In this document: positions 55,947 to 64,000 of the stretch, piece after piece | How positions within the stretch are numbered: position 1 is the first letter of the stretch | Layout of the letters: every line of letters starts with the position of its first letter | NCBI RefSeq assembly: GCF_023715415.1 | Contig: NZ_JAMBOB010000009.1 | Span: 167,050-231,049, forward strand | DNA: 64,000 nucleotides | From: Neobacillus niacini | GTDB taxonomy: Bacteria; Bacillota; Bacilli; Bacillales; Cytobacillaceae | Direction of reading: 5' to 3' | Translations under genes and position numbers: made by a program | Notes under the pieces: model-generated | Databases searched by the model: none | Seen by the model: the letters and a program-made list of their open reading frames with translations, nothing else | Told to the model about the DNA's origin: nothing

Positions 55947-56885
55947 TTACAGTCCCTTTTCTACCATTAGTTTAAGTAATAAATCGGGGCGATTGGTCAA
56001 TATACCATCAGCACCAGCGTTAATAAGTTTTTCCATTGTATCTGGATCATCAATGGTCCAATAATGGATTTCCATTCCGAGTCGATGTGCCCCATCGATT
56101 AATTTCTGATCTGTTAAATCGAAACCGCTGTCTTCCACAGGGATTTGAAAAGCATCCACTTTTGGTACATAAAGATTACGTAAAAGAAATTTATGAGCAA
56201 CTACAAAATTCTTTACCTCTTGCCTTCCTGCTGAAAGGGCTACACGGCCTTTTGCATACTTATCAAAAGTTTTAAGAATATCTTGGTCAAAGGAACCGAT
56301 TAAAATCTTTTCTTCCATTTGGTATTCTTCAATTAGCTTCCACAACTTAGAAGCAATCTCCTCGATTCTTTCTGGAGGATTATCATCTTTAATTTCTATT
56401 TCAATCTTCATGTCAGTGAATGTTTGAAACATTTCCTCAACCGTCGGAATATAGACACCCTTGCCACGATAATTATGGCTACCTTCTAGACTTTTAAAAT
56501 GATAGCCTGCATCTAGCTCTTGAATTTCTGCTAAAGTAAAATCTTCAACCTTTCCTTGACCATTGGTTGTCCGGTTAACACTTGCATCGTGAATCGTAAC
56601 TAAGTGTCCATCCTTTGTAATATGGATATCCGTTTCGAGGACATCCACCCCCATATTGGCTGCATTCTTAAAGGCTGCCATGGTATTTGAAGGTGCTAAC
56701 AGTTCACCGCCCTGGTGTGCAATGACCAATGGGCGATTATGCTTGAAAAAGCTTTTCTGTTTGATTTGTTTGACTGGAAATAAATTAATAACTAATAGGA
56801 AAATGACAATCGCAGATACTACTAGTTTTAAGGATAGAAATAAAGTGTGCCTTTTCCTAGTCTTTTTTACCGTGATCTCTTGCAT
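55947..56885 (-). CDS. Membrane-anchored glycerophosphodiester phosphodiesterase
   Basis: A 312-residue GDPD-family protein. A membrane anchor (residues 15-33) precedes the TIM barrel. VIAHQGGELLAPSNTMAAF, VDVLETDIHITKDGHLVTIHDASVNRTT and EIEIKDD carry the metal and phosphate residues. The usual HRG at the start of the motif is HQG here, so the Arg is replaced. It should hydrolyse glycerophosphodiesters (lipid or teichoic acid fragments) at the outer face. AGGAG is the ribosome site. It is followed by the dehydrogenase gene in the opposite order of transcription. Confidence 0.88.
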   Translation of the reverse strand: MQEITVKKTRKRHTLFLSLKLVVSAIVIFLLVINLFPVKQIKQKSFFKHNRPLVIAHQGGELLAPSNTMAAFKNAANMGVDVLETDIHITKDGHLVTIHDASVNRTTNGQGKVEDFTLAEIQELDAGYHFKSLEGSHNYRGKGVYIPTVEEMFQTFTDMKIEIEIKDDNPPERIEEIASKLWKLIEEYQMEEKILIGSFDQDILKTFDKYAKGRVALSAGRQEVKNFVVAHKFLLRNLYVPKVDAFQIPVEDSGFDLTDQKLIDGAHRLGMEIHYWTIDDPDTMEKLINAGADGILTNRPDLLLKLMVEKGL

Positions 56886-56900
56886 ACAACTGCTCCTCTA

Positions 56901-57863
56901 CTAATAGCCTTTTGAATAATCTACTAAATTAACAGAAGGCCGGTTACCTGAAATATAGTTTTTTAGGTTTGGAATAAGTATATTTTCAATAACCCGTTGA
57001 TTATAATGCTCTGTTGAACCTGAGGTGTGTGGGGTAATAATCACATTCTCCATTTCCCATAAAGGACTATCAACCGCTAATGGTTCTTGTTCAAACACAT
57101 CTAAACCAGCACCGGCAATATGTCCCCTTTGTAAAGCGGAAATCAAATCATCTTCTACCACGATTTCACCACGCCCAATATTAATAAAGAAAGCTGAAGA
57201 TTTCATGAGGTCAAATTGTTTGGCGCCGAATAAGCGGTTGGTTTCTTTGGTTAGGGGCAGGGTGACTACCACATAATCACAATTGGGAAGGACTTCATTT
57301 AATTGATGGGTGGTGTACATCTCATCAACAAATTCCTGTTGCTTTCCAGAATGTCGAACCCCAAGAACCTTCATTCCAAATGCCTTGGCAATTTTAGCTG
57401 CTTCTTTGCCGATGGTTCCGACCCCTATAATTCCAACAGTTTTTCCGTGCATTTCCAGCTTCATATTAGAATTATGCCATTTTCTCTCTTGTTGGTTTCT
57501 AACATATGTATGAATCTTTCTCGTTAAGCTAAGCATTAATGCAAAGATGGTTTCGGAAATTGGATAAGCATGCACGCCGTTAGCACTCGTTACAATGATA
57601 TTTCTTGTTGCTAGTGACTCAAGCGGCAAACTATCTACACCAGCACTCCAGGTTTGAAGCCATTTTAGCTTTGAATGAGGGGCGAGGCTATCATTCTCTA
57701 TCTCTTTTTTCCAGCCTGCAATAATTTCAGCGTCCTGTATATGCTTCTGCCACATCTCCTTGTCTTTTCCTACAATGATTGACCAAGCAGGGATAATTTC
57801 TTCTATTTGTTCAATAAGGTTTTGTTCTAATGTATGAGTAATGACGATTTTTCTTTTCTGCAT
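56901..57863 (-). CDS. D-2-hydroxyacid dehydrogenase
   Basis: A 320-residue NAD(P)-dependent dehydrogenase. GKTVGIIGVGTIGKEAAKIA is the Rossmann loop, with catalytic Arg in INIGRGEIV, Glu in DVFEQEPL and His in IITPHTSGSTEHY. The substrate (glyoxylate, hydroxypyruvate or phosphonate-like acids) cannot be told. GGAGG precedes the ATG. Its stop is 16 bases from the GDPD start on the same strand, so the two form an operon. Confidence 0.92.
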   Translation of the reverse strand: MQKRKIVITHTLEQNLIEQIEEIIPAWSIIVGKDKEMWQKHIQDAEIIAGWKKEIENDSLAPHSKLKWLQTWSAGVDSLPLESLATRNIIVTSANGVHAYPISETIFALMLSLTRKIHTYVRNQQERKWHNSNMKLEMHGKTVGIIGVGTIGKEAAKIAKAFGMKVLGVRHSGKQQEFVDEMYTTHQLNEVLPNCDYVVVTLPLTKETNRLFGAKQFDLMKSSAFFINIGRGEIVVEDDLISALQRGHIAGAGLDVFEQEPLAVDSPLWEMENVIITPHTSGSTEHYNQRVIENILIPNLKNYISGNRPSVNLVDYSKGY

Positions 57864-58054
57864 ATATTTCCTCCATTTTAATTTGGATTACTACTATTCA
57901 TGATACCTGAATTTACTGAAAAATGATAACGATTATGCAACTGAAGCGCTGAAACATAAATGATTCTTATTTATCTTAAAAGGTGTCTATGCTATTATTT
58001 AGTAATACGAAATAATCAAATATTCGTAATGATAATAGTTAGGAAGGTGTTTCC

Positions 58055-59242
58055 TTGAAAGAGCGTTTGTGGACTAAATCTTTTATTATGTTAATGGTTG
58101 GGAATCTTTTTGTGTTTATGTCATTTCAAATGCTAATACCAACATTGCCGCCCTATATTAAATCCATCGGGGCAAGTGGAGTGGAAATAGGTCTTGTTAC
58201 AGCGTTGTTTTCTATCGGTGCTGTTCTCATTAGGCCGTTTATTGGGTATATGCTTGAATACAAGCAAAGGAAATCACTTGTATTAATTGGTGCCATTATA
58301 CTTTTAATTATTACTATTCTTTATCCATTATCAAGAATTGTTTTGATATTCCTGTTTATCCGATTCGTGCATGGTCTTGCGTGGGGTTGGTCTACAACCG
58401 TGAATGGCACAGCGGCGGTCGATGTCATTCCATTTTCTAGGCTCGGTGAAGGAATGGGCTATTTTGGGCTTTCAACCACAATTGGTTTCATAATTGCTCC
58501 TAGTCTAGGAATATTCTTATACAATGTTACATCCTTTACTAATCTCATTGTTATTTCAGGTATATTAGGTTTTATTTCTGTAGTCCTGCTTGCACTTGTA
58601 AGCTACCGAACGCCTGAAGCCGTTTTACAAACAAAAAAGGAAAATCTTAAATTTTCCTACCTGGGTTCACTAGTGGAGAAGTCAAGTTGGTATCCATCTT
58701 TGATTACCCTTATTATTTGTCTTGGTTATGGTTCAGTCTCAACCTTTATCGTCATCTTTGGGGAAGAAAGAGGCATTGACCAGATCTTTTTATTTTATAT
58801 TTTTAATGCCATTATTTCTACGTTGGCAAGACCGTTTGCAGGAAAGTTGTTTGATGAAAAAGGGCCAATCGGCATGGTCTATTTCTGTATTTTGGCTACC
58901 TTTGTTGGGCTGTGGGTCCTATCGTATGCACAAACCAATTTAATGATTGCTATAGCGGGCGGATTGTTTGGACTCGGTTTTGGCTGTGCATTACCAACGT
59001 TGCAGTCCTGGACTTTATCCATGACACCCGAAAATCGAAGAGGTGTGGCAAATGGAATGTTCTTTTCATCACTTGATTTAGGGATTGGCTTAAGCGGTAT
59101 TATCTTCGGTACAATAGCACAATTCACTGATACTGCTAATCTCTTTCGGATCAGTAGTCTGTTTTTAATCATTGCCATCGTGTTAACGATGATAGAAGTT
59201 AGGAAAAAAAGAGTGGCTCCGAAGGAAAGAATTGTTTCATAA
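58055..59242 (+). CDS. MFS transporter
   Basis: A 395-residue transporter with 12 membrane helices. The motif A region after helix 2 reads RPFIGYMLEYKQRK, and HGLAWGWSTTVNGTAAVDVIPFSRLGEGMGYFG is a drug/sugar MFS signature. The repeat near helix 8 reads RPFAGKLFDEKG. It probably exports a small molecule (YfmO/DHA1-like). The TTG start follows AGGAAGGTG. Confidence 0.88.
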   Translation: MKERLWTKSFIMLMVGNLFVFMSFQMLIPTLPPYIKSIGASGVEIGLVTALFSIGAVLIRPFIGYMLEYKQRKSLVLIGAIILLIITILYPLSRIVLIFLFIRFVHGLAWGWSTTVNGTAAVDVIPFSRLGEGMGYFGLSTTIGFIIAPSLGIFLYNVTSFTNLIVISGILGFISVVLLALVSYRTPEAVLQTKKENLKFSYLGSLVEKSSWYPSLITLIICLGYGSVSTFIVIFGEERGIDQIFLFYIFNAIISTLARPFAGKLFDEKGPIGMVYFCILATFVGLWVLSYAQTNLMIAIAGGLFGLGFGCALPTLQSWTLSMTPENRRGVANGMFFSSLDLGIGLSGIIFGTIAQFTDTANLFRISSLFLIIAIVLTMIEVRKKRVAPKERIVS

Positions 59243-59243
59243 C

Positions 59244-59283
59244 AAAAGGTCAGAACCTCTTGGGAAAGAGGGCTGACCTTTTT
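59244..59283. terminator. Bidirectional terminator after MFS gene
   Basis: AAAAGGTCAG pairs with CTGACCTTTTT, with an inner CCTCTT/AAGAGG stem. Confidence 0.85.
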
Positions 59284-59290
59284 ATTTGGC

Positions 59291-60589
59291 TTAAGCGTCT
59301 TGTCGACGTCGTCTTTGAACTTGCAATGTAACAAATCCTGCTAAAAGAACCACTGAACCAACAGCAACAAAATTAAAAGCAGGAGATGCCGTATTCGGAA
59401 TAGCATATCCAGTTGCTTTTACTTGTGGTACAGGTGCACTCGTTACTGGTGTTGGCACAGGAGTCGGCGCTGGTGTCGGTGTCGGTACAGGTGTAGGTGT
59501 TGGTGATGCTAATTTAATATTTTTGATTGTAATGGTGCTAACACTTTCTCTGTATAAGCTATCCATCATATATACATAGTAAGTTCCATTTTCCGTTACT
59601 TCAAATTTATTTTCATTGATTACATTACCAATCTCTGAACCATTTTCATCATAAAATGCTTCTGCTGTTAATGGCTTTTCACTTTCCAGCCATCTCATGG
59701 CAAGAACTTTCTGATTACCTGATAAAACTTCGATGCTTATTGGGCCAGTTGTTTCCTCAGTGGTTGCTGGAGATAAATCAAATGCAACTTCTTCCATTAG
59801 GATTAATCCTAGTGGTGCGTTTGCTGCTTCTGCAAGAGCTTGATGTCCATTTAAGTTTGGATGAACGTCTCCAGGTATCATTAACTGAGCTTGATTTCCG
59901 TTGAAAGGTGTATATGCGTCTGCTAAGAAAATACCATCTTCTCGATTCTCAATCGGATTGATGAAAGTTGTATTTACACCATTAATAATCTGATTTCCAA
60001 GGATATGTAGACCGTGAATAAAAGGATTAACGCTTTCAGGAATATCCGGGATAGGGTTATATAGATTATAGAGAATAATTGGTGCATGTTCGTTTTGCAA
60101 TCTTATGGCATCAATGGAATCTTGCAAGTTTTTGGCGATTCCTTCTGCCGCCTTCATAGCAGTTTCTACTAATGCTATCTGTTGCTCAGGAGTTAAATTG
60201 ACTGGCACGGGGCTTTTCAATATTTGAGATATTCCAGTTGCCTGTAAAAGATCATTTCCACCAATATATAAAGTGAAAATATCGGCAGATTTAAGAGCAA
60301 GGATAGTTCCTTCATCTGGATTGGATAGTTTAGCTGCTAATTGCAATGACGTTAGTCCAGGGACACCAGTGTTTGTAACATCAAATTCACCATCAGCTAT
60401 TAAACTAGGAAATGCATTCGGAGATGCTTTAGTTTGGCCTGCTTCAAGGTTTAAGCCAAATGTTATTGAATCTCCAAGGGCGACAAGGTTTGGCTTGTCT
60501 ATGTTCTCTTCTGCAAAAGCAAATGTGGTAAAGAAGGTACTAAAGGCTAACATGAGTGTTAGTAAAACTGATAGTCTTTTAAACTTCAT
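59291..60589 (-). CDS. Surface-anchored SGNH hydrolase with IPNTA sorting motif
   Basis: A 432-residue protein. Signal peptide (residues 1-26, ending AFAEE), then an SGNH domain with LVALGDSITFG (Ser near residue 40), IGGNDL and DVHPNLNGHQ. A beta-domain follows, then a Pro/Thr/Ala-rich wall-spanning stretch (residues about 365-392). The C terminus is IPNTASPAF, a hydrophobic helix and RRRRQDA. That order matches a sortase signal, with IPNTA in place of LPXTG; LPNTA is used by class D-type sortases of sporulating bacilli. AGGAGG precedes the ATG. Confidence 0.87.
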   Translation of the reverse strand: MKFKRLSVLLTLMLAFSTFFTTFAFAEENIDKPNLVALGDSITFGLNLEAGQTKASPNAFPSLIADGEFDVTNTGVPGLTSLQLAAKLSNPDEGTILALKSADIFTLYIGGNDLLQATGISQILKSPVPVNLTPEQQIALVETAMKAAEGIAKNLQDSIDAIRLQNEHAPIILYNLYNPIPDIPESVNPFIHGLHILGNQIINGVNTTFINPIENREDGIFLADAYTPFNGNQAQLMIPGDVHPNLNGHQALAEAANAPLGLILMEEVAFDLSPATTEETTGPISIEVLSGNQKVLAMRWLESEKPLTAEAFYDENGSEIGNVINENKFEVTENGTYYVYMMDSLYRESVSTITIKNIKLASPTPTPVPTPTPAPTPVPTPVTSAPVPQVKATGYAIPNTASPAFNFVAVGSVVLLAGFVTLQVQRRRRQDA

Positions 60590-60797
60590 TTTGATATTTC
60601 CTCCATCCGAGATTTATATATTGCCAAATTCTATTATAATCCTCAAATTTTCGAATATTCAATATATATAATTCTACAAAATATGCAAAAAGGCCCATGA
60701 CTTTATTAATATAGAATTAAAAGTTTAGTAAATAATTTTTAGTTAAATATTCTAAAAATTCTATACTTTTGTTACAATAGGTTGGGATGATTCATTA

Positions 60798-61068
60798 TTA
60801 ACCTCCTCAGAAGTTCACTAATATTACAGCAATCAGAAGCGAAGGTAGTTGTGTGTGACCTTGAATTTGAAGAAGTCATTACCGTAGCTAAAGATGATAG
60901 CAATGTTGGAACCGCGGTTACCATCGGCGAACCAACAACATTAGGCTACCCTTCTTATGAAAGCGCTTTATAAACTACATTCTACAAGTTCCAAATGCAG
61001 CAGGTAATTCTTCTGGGAAAATATTAAACTATCAGCTTCGTCAAAAGTTAAATCAAGTCAACGCTTAA
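60798..61068 (+). pseudogene. Remnant of an AMP-binding acyl-CoA ligase gene
   Basis: One frame reads LQQSEAKVVVCDLEFEEVITVA up to a TAA at 60971, matching the N-terminal ligase block (ILQQSEAKVVVCD-type). About 15 codons later another frame reads LQVPNAAGNSSGKILNYQLRQK and ends at TAA 61066, matching the C-terminal ligase block with the SGKIL catalytic Lys. The several hundred residues between are missing. It lies just upstream of an intact acyl-CoA dehydrogenase and ligase pair. Confidence 0.8.
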
Positions 61069-61106
61069 AAGGCAGGCAGTTACACATAGAAAGTGAGGCA
61101 TTCAAT

Positions 61107-62252
61107 ATGAAGCATCCATACTTAACACAGGACCATGAAATTTTTCGTAAGTCCTTAAGAAAATTTTTAGAGAAAGAGGCTGTTCCCTATTATGAGAAAT
61201 GGGAAGAGGAGAGAATGATTCCCCGCTCCTTATGGAGAAAGATGGGGGAGCAAGGCTTCCTTTGTCCAGATTTAGATGAGAAATATGGTGGCAGTGGTGT
61301 CGACTGGGGATTTTCGGTTGTAATAAATGAAGAGTTAGAGAGAGTCGGTTCTGGTCTTGTGGGTATGGGACTGCATAATGATATCGTTGTTCCTTATATC
61401 AATACTTTCGGCTCAGAGGAGCAAAAACGACGCTTGCTTCCACGATGCGTAACAGGGGAACTTATTACGGCCATTGCGATGACCGAACCTGGAACTGGGT
61501 CTGATCTTGCTAATATCAAAACTACAGCAAAACTAGATGGTGATCATTATATAGTAAATGGACAAAAGACCTTTATAACCAATGGAATTCAGTCGGATCT
61601 AATTTTAGTAGCTTGTAAAACAGATTCCAATGCAGTACCTAAGCATAAAGGAGTGAGCTTGCTTTTAATTGAAAGGGATACGCCTGGTTTTTCAAGAGGT
61701 AGAAAACTGAATAAGGTGGGTCTTCATAGTCAGGACACAGCTGAGTTGATTTTTGAGGATTGTAGAGTTCCTAAGGAAAATCTCCTAGGTGATGAAGGCA
61801 AAGGCTTCCTCTATATGATGGATAAATTACAGCAGGAACGGTTGCTTGTTGCCATAGCAGCACAAATTTCAGCAGAAGTTATGCTTCAGGGAACGATTGA
61901 CTATGTGAAGAGTCGTGAAGCCTTTGGAAAGCCAATTAGCCAATTCCAAAATACTCAGTTTAAAATTGCAGAAATGGCTACCGAGGTAGAAATGGGGAGA
62001 GCGTTTTTAGACCAATTAATTGCTGAACATATCAATGGTCAAAATGTGGTAACCAAGGTTTCGATGGCGAAATGGAGGCTGACGGATACCGCAAAGAAAA
62101 TTGCGGGTGAATGCCTGCAGCTTCATGGCGGATATGGATATATGGAAGAATACGAGATTGCGAGAAGATTCCGTGATATTCAGGTTTCTAGTATTTACGC
62201 TGGGACAAATGAAATCATGAAAACGATTATTGCCAAAAATCTAGGATTGTAA
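61107..62252 (+). CDS. Acyl-CoA dehydrogenase
   Basis: A 381-residue FAD enzyme. ITAIAMTEPGTGSDLANIKTTA binds FAD/substrate, the second signature is CLQLHGGYGYMEEYEIARRFRDIQVSSIYAGTNEI, and the catalytic Glu lies in that C-terminal segment. It oxidises acyl-CoA to enoyl-CoA in fatty or branched-chain acid breakdown. AAAGTGAGG lies before the ATG. The ligase gene follows after 12 bases, with its own AGGAGG. Confidence 0.95.
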   Translation: MKHPYLTQDHEIFRKSLRKFLEKEAVPYYEKWEEERMIPRSLWRKMGEQGFLCPDLDEKYGGSGVDWGFSVVINEELERVGSGLVGMGLHNDIVVPYINTFGSEEQKRRLLPRCVTGELITAIAMTEPGTGSDLANIKTTAKLDGDHYIVNGQKTFITNGIQSDLILVACKTDSNAVPKHKGVSLLLIERDTPGFSRGRKLNKVGLHSQDTAELIFEDCRVPKENLLGDEGKGFLYMMDKLQQERLLVAIAAQISAEVMLQGTIDYVKSREAFGKPISQFQNTQFKIAEMATEVEMGRAFLDQLIAEHINGQNVVTKVSMAKWRLTDTAKKIAGECLQLHGGYGYMEEYEIARRFRDIQVSSIYAGTNEIMKTIIAKNLGL

Positions 62253-62264
62253 GGAGGAAATCTG

Positions 62265-63827
62265 ATGACTACCACTATTGGACAAATTTTTGATTTAACG
62301 GTAAAAAGATACCCGAACAAGGATGCAATATATGATGTGAGGAAAAATGTCCGCTATACGTATAAAGAGTGGAGTGAACAGGTAAACCGTCTAGCGAATG
62401 CTTTGTTGAACGAAGGTGTCAAAAAAGGCGACCGGGTTTCCACATTCATGTTTAATACAGAGGAATTAGGAACAGCATTCTTTGCCTGTGCAAAAATTGG
62501 GGCTATCTTTAATCCAATAAACTTCAGGTTAACGCCAGAAGAAGTGGCGTTTATTTTATCGGATGCTAGTCCTAAAGTGGTTTTGTTTGAAAAAGCTTTG
62601 GAGCCTGTCATATCCTCGATCATAAATCGTTTTGAATCAATGGCCTTTTGGTATATTGATGAAGAGACCCCAGCCTATGCAGCTAACTATCACGATAAAC
62701 TTGCTGCCTCCTCAATTGAAGAGATTCAGGCAGAGGTTGATGAAAATGATATTTATGCGTTTATCTATACGAGCGGGACAACTGGAAGGCCAAAAGGAGT
62801 CATGCATAGTCATAGAAACATGGTAGACCAAAGTGTGCTTTGCATTGCTGCTCAAAAGCTGGAGGCGGAGGACGTAGGTCTAGTGACTGCTCCAATGTTC
62901 CACTGCGCGGAGCTCCATTGTGCCTTTTTACCAAGGATTCATGTCGGAGCAAGCAATGTTATTCTGCACCAATTTAACCCAAAGGTTATCCTTCAGTTAA
63001 TAGGGCAAGAAAAGATAACGAAGTTTTTTGCAGCACCAACAATGTGGAACATGCTGCTGCAAGAAGATTTAAGTCAATACAATACGGAAAGTCTAAAGCT
63101 TGGTTTGTATGGTGCTGCTCCAATGGCTCCGTCTCTGGTGCATGCTCTTCATGATCGATTTGGTATTGGTTTAGTGCAAGCCTACGGAATGACAGAAATG
63201 GGACCAGCGATAACCTTTCTATCTGAGAATGACCAGTTAAGAAAAGCAGGATCTGCCGGTCAAGCCGCCATTAACCACGATATTCGAGTGGTTCGTACGA
63301 GAGAGGATGGTCCATCAGATCCGGATGATGTTGTTCCAGTTGGTGAAACTGGTGAGATTATTGTCAAAGGGCCATGCATGATGGTCGGTTACTTTAATCG
63401 TGAAGAAGCAACGGAGAAATCGATGTATAAAGGCTGGTATCATTCGGGGGATATTGGTTACCTTGACGCAGACGGCTTTCTTTATGTCAATGACCGGGTG
63501 GACGATATGATTATAAGCGGCGGGGAGAATATTTATCCACGTGAAGTAGAGGACGTCCTACATGCACATGAAGGTGTTCTCGATGTTGCAATTGTGGGTC
63601 AACCGGATGACCGCTGGGGTGAAACTGTAACGGCATTTGTCGTGAAAAAGGATCCAGAGCTGACGGAACAAGACTTAGAAGACTATTGTAAAAACAGCGA
63701 TAGCCTAGCCAATTACAAACGCCCACGAAAATATGTTTTCTGTGAAGTATTACCGCGGAATGCAAGCGGGAAAATCCAAAAATTTGTGCTGCGGAAGCAG
63801 TTAGAAGAGCTGTTTACACAGGGATAA
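62265..63827 (+). CDS. AMP-binding acyl-CoA synthetase
   Basis: A 520-residue adenylate-forming ligase. The P-loop signature is AFIYTSGTTGRPKGVMHSHRN, followed by YGMTEMGPA and GWYHSGDIGYLDADGFLYVNDRVDDMIISGGENIYPREVE, and PRNASGKIQKFVLRK with the catalytic Lys. It activates a carboxylic acid as acyl-AMP then acyl-CoA, supplying the dehydrogenase. AGGAGG precedes the ATG. Chain length is not predictable. Confidence 0.94.
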   Translation: MTTTIGQIFDLTVKRYPNKDAIYDVRKNVRYTYKEWSEQVNRLANALLNEGVKKGDRVSTFMFNTEELGTAFFACAKIGAIFNPINFRLTPEEVAFILSDASPKVVLFEKALEPVISSIINRFESMAFWYIDEETPAYAANYHDKLAASSIEEIQAEVDENDIYAFIYTSGTTGRPKGVMHSHRNMVDQSVLCIAAQKLEAEDVGLVTAPMFHCAELHCAFLPRIHVGASNVILHQFNPKVILQLIGQEKITKFFAAPTMWNMLLQEDLSQYNTESLKLGLYGAAPMAPSLVHALHDRFGIGLVQAYGMTEMGPAITFLSENDQLRKAGSAGQAAINHDIRVVRTREDGPSDPDDVVPVGETGEIIVKGPCMMVGYFNREEATEKSMYKGWYHSGDIGYLDADGFLYVNDRVDDMIISGGENIYPREVEDVLHAHEGVLDVAIVGQPDDRWGETVTAFVVKKDPELTEQDLEDYCKNSDSLANYKRPRKYVFCEVLPRNASGKIQKFVLRKQLEELFTQG

Positions 63828-63833
63828 TAATAG

Positions 63834-63868
63834 GAGAAGCTGCCGGAGAGTGAAATCGGCGGCTTCTC
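63834..63868 (+). terminator. Hairpin after the acyl-CoA ligase gene
   Basis: GAGAAGCTGCCG pairs with CGGCGGCTTCTC (one G-T). No T tract follows; a 20-base tandem repeat begins a few bases later. Confidence 0.65.
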
Positions 63869-63872
63869 TATT

Positions 63873-64000
63873 GAATACTTGCGGATAGCGAGAAATACTT
63901 GCGGATAGCGAGAAATACTTGCGGATAGCGAGAAATACTTGCGGATAGCGAGAAATACTTGCGGATAGCGAGAAATACTTGCGGATAGCGAGAAATACTT
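63873..64000. repeat. 20-bp tandem repeat array running off the window
   Basis: Six perfect copies of GCGGATAGCGAGAAATACTT (63881-64000), preceded by a partial unit (GAATACTT at 63873-63880). All visible units are identical and directly adjacent, without spacers. The array continues past the right edge, so the true copy number is unknown. It is intergenic, just after a terminator hairpin. Confidence 0.95.

Noticed and set aside
63873..64000. Tandem array considered as a CRISPR
   Set aside because: Units are directly adjacent and identical with no spacers, and no cas gene is in the window.

Overview
The window looks like the chromosome of a low-GC, spore-forming Bacillaceae (Bacillus/Neobacillus-like). 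The evidence is AAGGAGG-type ribosome sites with frequent GTG/TTG starts, a TnrA regulator with TnrA boxes, CcpA cre sites, a T-box leader on the ilv-leu operon, an FbpA-like small protein, and a probable gamma-type spore protein behind a sigma-G-like promoter. No rRNA, tRNA, CRISPR array, intact insertion sequence or prophage was seen.

Layout. 0-8.8 kb: mixed single genes (a P1-family aminopeptidase with a small HTH gene, DUF488, cupin, DJ-1/PfpI, SGNH hydrolase, SRPBCC protein, APH-like kinase, peptidase E, spore protein, NAD(P)-binding reductase, hemolysin III, DUF1836). 8.8-21.8 kb: a sialic-acid island. An inducible operon carries nanA lyase, an SGNH esterase, a binding protein with two permeases, nanE, nanK and an RpiR regulator. 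A second module carries a secreted sialidase, a second RpiR regulator and an exported NanM mutarotase. Together these can release sialic acid outside the cell, mutarotate it, import it, probably de-O-acetylate it, and convert it to GlcNAc-6-P. Decayed copies of hemolysin III and DUF1836, the two genes left of the island, lie inside it and at its right edge.

21.8-33.4 kb: accessory genes, including a beta-helix protein, small membrane proteins, histidine phosphatases, GNAT acetyltransferases (one fused to a histidine phosphatase), ComB, a YdhG/DUF1801 protein and a YnfA protein. An array of CGGA/TCCG palindromes lies at 32.4-32.6 kb. 33.4-44.8 kb, minus strand: ilvE-ilvD, a T-box leader, then ilvB-ilvN-ilvC-leuA-leuB-leuC-leuD, the branched-chain amino acid pathway except ilvA. 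A perfect cre lies upstream of the ilvE promoter.

45-52 kb: an exonuclease/DUF294 pair, amtB, tnrA with two TnrA boxes, an FbpA-like protein, a coat-like coiled coil, and a polar amino acid ABC transporter. 52-64 kb: a TPR-dynamin GTPase, DUF1761, GDPD, a 2-hydroxyacid dehydrogenase, an MFS transporter, a surface SGNH hydrolase with an IPNTA sorting motif, a decayed acyl-CoA ligase, an intact acyl-CoA dehydrogenase and ligase pair, and a 20-bp tandem repeat running off the window end.

The most unusual observations are the duplicated scars around the sialidase module, an amino/keto base-composition flip centred on a small palindrome near 1.44 kb, the terminal 20-bp array, an unannotated 31-residue hydrophobic ORF at 25.75 kb, and the phosphatase-acetyltransferase fusion.
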